Positions 5,464-5,768 of a stretch of DNA of 5,768 nt are shown piece by piece. The stretch's first letter is position 1; each line of letters begins with the position of its first letter. The translations under genes were made by a program, and so were the position numbers. The stretch covers positions 1-5,768 of the forward strand of contig DYIH01000115.1 of assembly GCA_020723785.1 (NCBI GenBank), given 5' to 3'. Under the pieces are notes generated by a model. That model made no database searches. It was given only the letters and a program-made list of their open reading frames with translations, and had not been told where the DNA came from. The DNA comes from Thermaerobacter marianensis (GTDB lineage Bacteria > Bacillota > Sulfobacillia > DYIH01).

Positions 5464-5766
5464 ATGAAAATGGAGACCTTCTCCTACCTGCCCCCGATGA
5501 CGGATGAGCAGGTGGCCAAGCAGGTGCGTTACATCGTCGAGCAGGGGCTGATCCCGGCCATCGAGCACTCGCCCGGTCCGGATCCGTACGATTCCTACTG
5601 GCACCTCTGGAGCCTGCCGATGACCGACGTCACCGACGCCGGCCAGGTCATGGCCGAGCTGCAGGCCTGCCGGGCGGCCAACCCCGATGATTACGTCAAG
5701 GTCGTCGGGTACGACAACGTGAAGCAATGCCAGGTGGCCGCCTTCGTTGCCTATCCCCCTCGGTAA
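5464..5766 (+). CDS. rbcS: Ribulose-1,5-bisphosphate carboxylase/oxygenase small subunit, form I
   Basis: The small subunit caps the L8 core at both ends to give the L8S8 holoenzyme, stabilising it and influencing turnover and CO2 specificity. The gene is complete at 100 residues, at or slightly below the short end for bacterial RbcS (usually about 105-140). Recognisable blocks are METFSYLPPMTDEQVAKQVRYIV (3-25), GLIPAIEHS (28-36), the SYWHLWSLPM block (44-53; family YWxxWxLPM), and VKVVGYDNVKQCQVAAFVAYPP (78-99; family GFDNxxQCQ). It lacks a plant-like long beta-A/beta-B loop and a red-type C-terminal extension. ATG 5464 is preferred because GGGAGGG (5449-5455) lies 8 nt upstream; ATG 5470 would remove two residues. 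It is co-directional with rbcL, 110 nt downstream, and has no clear promoter of its own. Its stop lies two bases before the window end, so later operon members cannot be seen. Confidence 0.95.
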   Translation: MKMETFSYLPPMTDEQVAKQVRYIVEQGLIPAIEHSPGPDPYDSYWHLWSLPMTDVTDAGQVMAELQACRAANPDDYVKVVGYDNVKQCQVAAFVAYPPR

Positions 5767-5768
5767 CG

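Noticed and set aside
3871..5766. A 631-codon open frame in a second frame through rbcL that runs into rbcS, as if a giant fusion.
   Set aside because: Across rbcL it is an Arg/Pro/Gly-rich shadow of a GC-rich gene. The only real protein in it is RbcS from 5464, which has its own ribosome site.

Overview
The window comes from a high-G+C bacterium with strong Shine-Dalgarno sites (AAGGAGG before ccdA and rbcL) and sigma70-like promoters. It fixes CO2 with a two-subunit form I RuBisCO and also handles cobalamin and extracytoplasmic thiol chemistry. The RuBisCO large subunit is of the green (IA/IB-like) lineage but divergent. No RNA gene, mobile element or CRISPR array is visible. I cannot name the taxon from the sequence; a deep-branching autotroph outside the well-known proteobacterial and cyanobacterial groups is a guess based only on the unusual RbcL residues.

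Layout. Positions 3-335 (+) hold the C-terminal end of cobT, the cobalamin lower-ligand phosphoribosyltransferase, cut by the window edge. A new promoter at about 378-406 then drives a short (+) pair: a redoxin/peroxiredoxin-like protein (435-902) and a DUF488 (YeaO-like) protein ending at 1354. This pair converges on a (-) strand operon read from about 3723 down to 1406. The first gene of that operon (3646-2225) encodes a membrane-anchored thioredoxin fused to an Asp-box (BNR/Ycf48-like) beta-propeller. The second (2143-1406) encodes CcdA, the membrane protein that carries electrons to extracytoplasmic thioredoxins. Divergent from this operon, across a 270-bp AT-rich control region, lies the RuBisCO operon: rbcL (3920-5353) and rbcS (5464-5766), separated by a structured 110-nt spacer.

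How the genes fit together. CcdA is the natural electron donor for the thioredoxin-propeller protein, so the (-) operon looks like a self-contained extracytoplasmic reduction module whose propeller may bind the client. RbcL and RbcS form the CO2-fixing holoenzyme. The divergent partner of rbcL is the thioredoxin operon and not the common LysR regulator CbbR. An inverted repeat over the rbc -10 box is the best candidate regulator site.

The most interesting leads are the thioredoxin-propeller/CcdA pair, unusual RbcL residues at the base of loop 6 and beside the phosphate-binding glycines, the repeat-containing hairpin spacer between rbcL and rbcS, and a possible ATT start for the DUF488 gene.
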